Below are positions 4,349 through 5,410 of a stretch of 5,410 bases of DNA, piece by piece (within the stretch, counting starts at the first letter, position 1; every line of letters begins with the position of its first letter). The notes under the pieces are model-generated. The model was not told where the DNA came from. It worked only from the letters and a program-made list of their open reading frames with translations, and searched no databases. Made by a program: the position numbers and the translations under genes. The DNA is from Deltaproteobacteria bacterium (lineage in GTDB: Bacteria > Desulfobacterota > JAENJC01), in NCBI GenBank assembly GCA_016208525.1, contig JACQYJ010000184.1:1-5410 (forward strand). The letters are read 5' to 3'.

Positions 4349-5050
4349 ATGACCAAACGAGAAACAAAACTACTGATTAAAGAGGCAACATCTAAGGGGA
4401 GAAGTACCTTGCTTGAGCCGGAGGCGAAAGCCTTGCTTTCTGCATGGCGAATTATTGTTCCTAAATGCATTATGATAGAGGAAGAAAAAGGGCTCGCAAC
4501 TGAGTTTAAAAAGTTATCTCCCCCCTTTGTCCTTAAAGTAGTTTCCCCATACATTCTGCATAAAAGCAACGTTGGGGGTGTTGTTACCAACTTGAAAGAT
4601 GAAAAAGAGATAAGGCAGGCCATGAAAGATATTAAAAAGAATATCTCAACAAAAATACCCAAAACGAAGATTGAAGGTTTCCTCCTGGAGGAAATGGCTC
4701 CGAAAGGAGTAGAGGTCATAGTCGGTGGATTGAGAGACGGACAGTTCGGCCCTGTTGTGATGTTCGGCATTGGCGGGATTGTAGTTGAACTTCTGAAAGA
4801 CGCGAGCTATAGGCTTGCGCCTATTCAAAAAACGGAGGCCCTGGAGATGATGAAGGAGGTAAAAAGCTACCCCCTCCTGACCGGCTTCCGTGGTTCGAGG
4901 CCGGTTAATATGGATAAGCTGGCAGACGCTATTGTAAAGGTATCAGAGATAATCACTGAGATGGAAGAGATAAAGGAGATTGAGATAAACCCTCTCATTA
5001 CCTCTGAAAAGGGCGCAATTGCCGTTGATGCAAGGGTTTTATTTGACTGA
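4349..5050 (+). CDS. acdB: ADP-forming acyl-CoA (acetyl-CoA) synthetase, beta subunit (ATP-grasp)
   Basis: This is the nucleotide-binding partner of acdA: an ATP-grasp protein that takes the phosphate from the alpha-subunit histidine to make ATP from ADP. From the ATG at 4349 it has 233 residues, almost the same as archaeal beta subunits. Typical blocks are FVLKVVSPYILHKSNVGGVV (60-79), FLLEEMAPKGVEVIVGGLRDGQFGPVVMFGIGGIVVELLKD (111-151) and EIEINPL near the C terminus. H71, in LHKS, falls exactly at the number of the second active-site histidine described for Pyrococcus furiosus (His71 beta, from memory), which supports this start. A TTG at 4340 would add three residues and has better Shine-Dalgarno spacing (AAGGGA near 4330), so the start remains open. 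The acdA stop is 31 bp upstream, so the two are certainly one operon. The gene ends at TGA 5048-5050; no terminator is evident after it. Confidence 0.9.
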   Translation: MTKRETKLLIKEATSKGRSTLLEPEAKALLSAWRIIVPKCIMIEEEKGLATEFKKLSPPFVLKVVSPYILHKSNVGGVVTNLKDEKEIRQAMKDIKKNISTKIPKTKIEGFLLEEMAPKGVEVIVGGLRDGQFGPVVMFGIGGIVVELLKDASYRLAPIQKTEALEMMKEVKSYPLLTGFRGSRPVNMDKLADAIVKVSEIITEMEEIKEIEINPLITSEKGAIAVDARVLFD

Positions 5051-5246
5051 TCGGGTAATACCAAACCGCCCCCCCCTTCCGTCCGCCATCTGAAGCGACC
5101 CTTTGGGATTCGGCGATTTCGAGTTTTGACGGCCTTGACTTCACGCAGCCGCCAACCATGCTCACTTATAAGCGGAGCAGTCTGCCGCACCGGAAGGAGC
5201 AAAGCGGATGAAGTAAGGCAGTCTGCGAAGCCAGGTAAGATATAAA
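5051..5246. other. Non-coding, C-rich stretch after acdB, possible element remnant
   Basis: No convincing gene on either strand. It begins with a run of 8 C (5069-5076) and is richer in GC and CCG/CGG than the flanking genes. GCAGTCTGC occurs twice (5177-5185 and 5218-5226), 41 bp apart, the first copy lying in a near-palindrome GCGGAGCAGTCTGCCGC. No intrinsic terminator (stem plus T-run) for acdAB is found. A minus-strand frame is open across part of it but runs antisense into acdB. Confidence 0.4.
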
Positions 5247-5320
5247 CAAGTAAAGGGGACGGTTCTCTTTATTTGTATGACCGCAAGTAAAGGGGACGTT
5301 TCTCTTTATTTGTATGACCG
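5247..5320 (+). repeat. Two tandem 37-bp hairpin repeats
   Basis: Copies at 5247-5283 and 5284-5320 abut exactly and differ at one base (G5262 versus T5299). Each consists of a 29-nt quasi-palindrome starting CAAGTAAAGGGGAC and ending CTCTTTATTTG, then the spacer TATGACCG. Folded as the + strand, the unit forms a 13-bp stem with a 3-nt loop in which every mismatch is a G-T (G-U) wobble; the - strand would have A-C mismatches instead. The AAAGGGGACGGTTCTCTTT core resembles repeats I associate with REP-associated tyrosine (Y1) transposases; this is recalled, not searched, and no transposase is present in the window. Confidence 0.8.
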
Positions 5321-5357
5321 GAAAATCATCTTTGAGTTTGCAGATCAGCCAAGTAGG

Positions 5358-5372
5358 GTGGGCAATGCCCAC
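5358..5372. repeat. GTGGGC palindrome near the right edge
   Basis: GTGGGC-AAT-GCCCAC is a 6-bp inverted repeat around a 3-nt centre, preceded by GTAGG. It resembles the dispersed TAGGGTGGGC-n3-GCCCACC repeat seen in many genomes (recalled). The rest of 5321-5410 shows no gene that I can support. Confidence 0.55.
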
Positions 5373-5410
5373 ATCACTGGATTCTGGATAAATCAGGCAA
5401 ACCAGCCACC

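Noticed and set aside
4867..5202. 111-aa minus-strand frame reading HGWRLREVKAVKTRNRRIPKGRFRWRTEGGG
   Set aside because: More than half is antisense to the well-supported acdB gene, and the rest is arginine-rich because of the local base composition. No family was recognised.
5276..5410. Open + strand frame running to the window edge, starting MTASKGDVSLYLYD
   Set aside because: Much of it is made from the 37-bp tandem repeat and the GTGGGC palindrome. It has no ribosome-binding site and no recognisable family, so the open frame is probably chance.

Overview
The window looks like a piece of an anaerobic bacterial chromosome. It carries central energy-metabolism genes, broken up by a toxin-antitoxin (TA) island and sprinkled with several unrelated families of short palindromic repeats. 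The pyruvate:ferredoxin oxidoreductase (POR) subunits resemble the multi-subunit type known from Aquificota, Nitrospirota and some deltaproteobacterial lineages. Together with the repeat-rich, middling-GC DNA, this suggests an uncultured Nitrospirota- or Desulfobacterota-like organism. That placement is an inference of low confidence, because no marker gene is present.

Layout, all genes on the + strand. (1) Positions 1-1465: the 3' part of porA (alpha subunit, cut by the window edge) and a complete porB (thiamine pyrophosphate and 4Fe-4S subunit). The porA reading frame contains an in-frame palindromic repeat. A second palindromic element sits between porA and porB, flanked by a 7-bp direct repeat that looks like a target-site duplication. 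(2) Positions 1466-2926: two complete type II TA cassettes in tandem. The first is an AbrB/MazE-fold antitoxin with a PIN-domain toxin; the second is a Phd/YefM antitoxin with a RelE toxin. Each has its own promoter-like sequence (TTGACT or TTGACA, then TAAAAT), and toxin and antitoxin overlap by 4 nt in both. (3) Positions 2953-5050: separate genes for the alpha (CoA-binding and phosphohistidine) and beta (ATP-grasp) subunits of an ADP-forming acyl-CoA/acetyl-CoA synthetase, joined by a small tandem repeat that carries the alpha stop codon and the beta ribosome-binding region. (4) Positions 5051-5410: about 360 bp without a convincing gene. It holds a C-rich stretch, two exact tandem copies of a 37-bp hairpin unit and a further GTGGGC palindrome.

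How the genes work together: POR converts pyruvate + CoA to acetyl-CoA + CO2 + reduced ferredoxin, or runs in reverse for carbon fixation. The ADP-forming synthetase converts acetyl-CoA + ADP + Pi to acetate + ATP + CoA, or runs in reverse. The two enzymes form one short route linking pyruvate, reduced ferredoxin and ATP. The TA island lies exactly between them. I see no separate promoter in front of acdA, so the synthetase genes may depend on transcripts that start upstream, possibly at the TA promoters.

I find no wholly new gene system. The least ordinary signals are the repeat-derived peptide in PorA, the probable insertion footprint between porA and porB, a short deletion in the PorB cofactor loop, the palindrome lying on the -10 of the first TA promoter, and the wobble-paired tandem hairpins at the right end.
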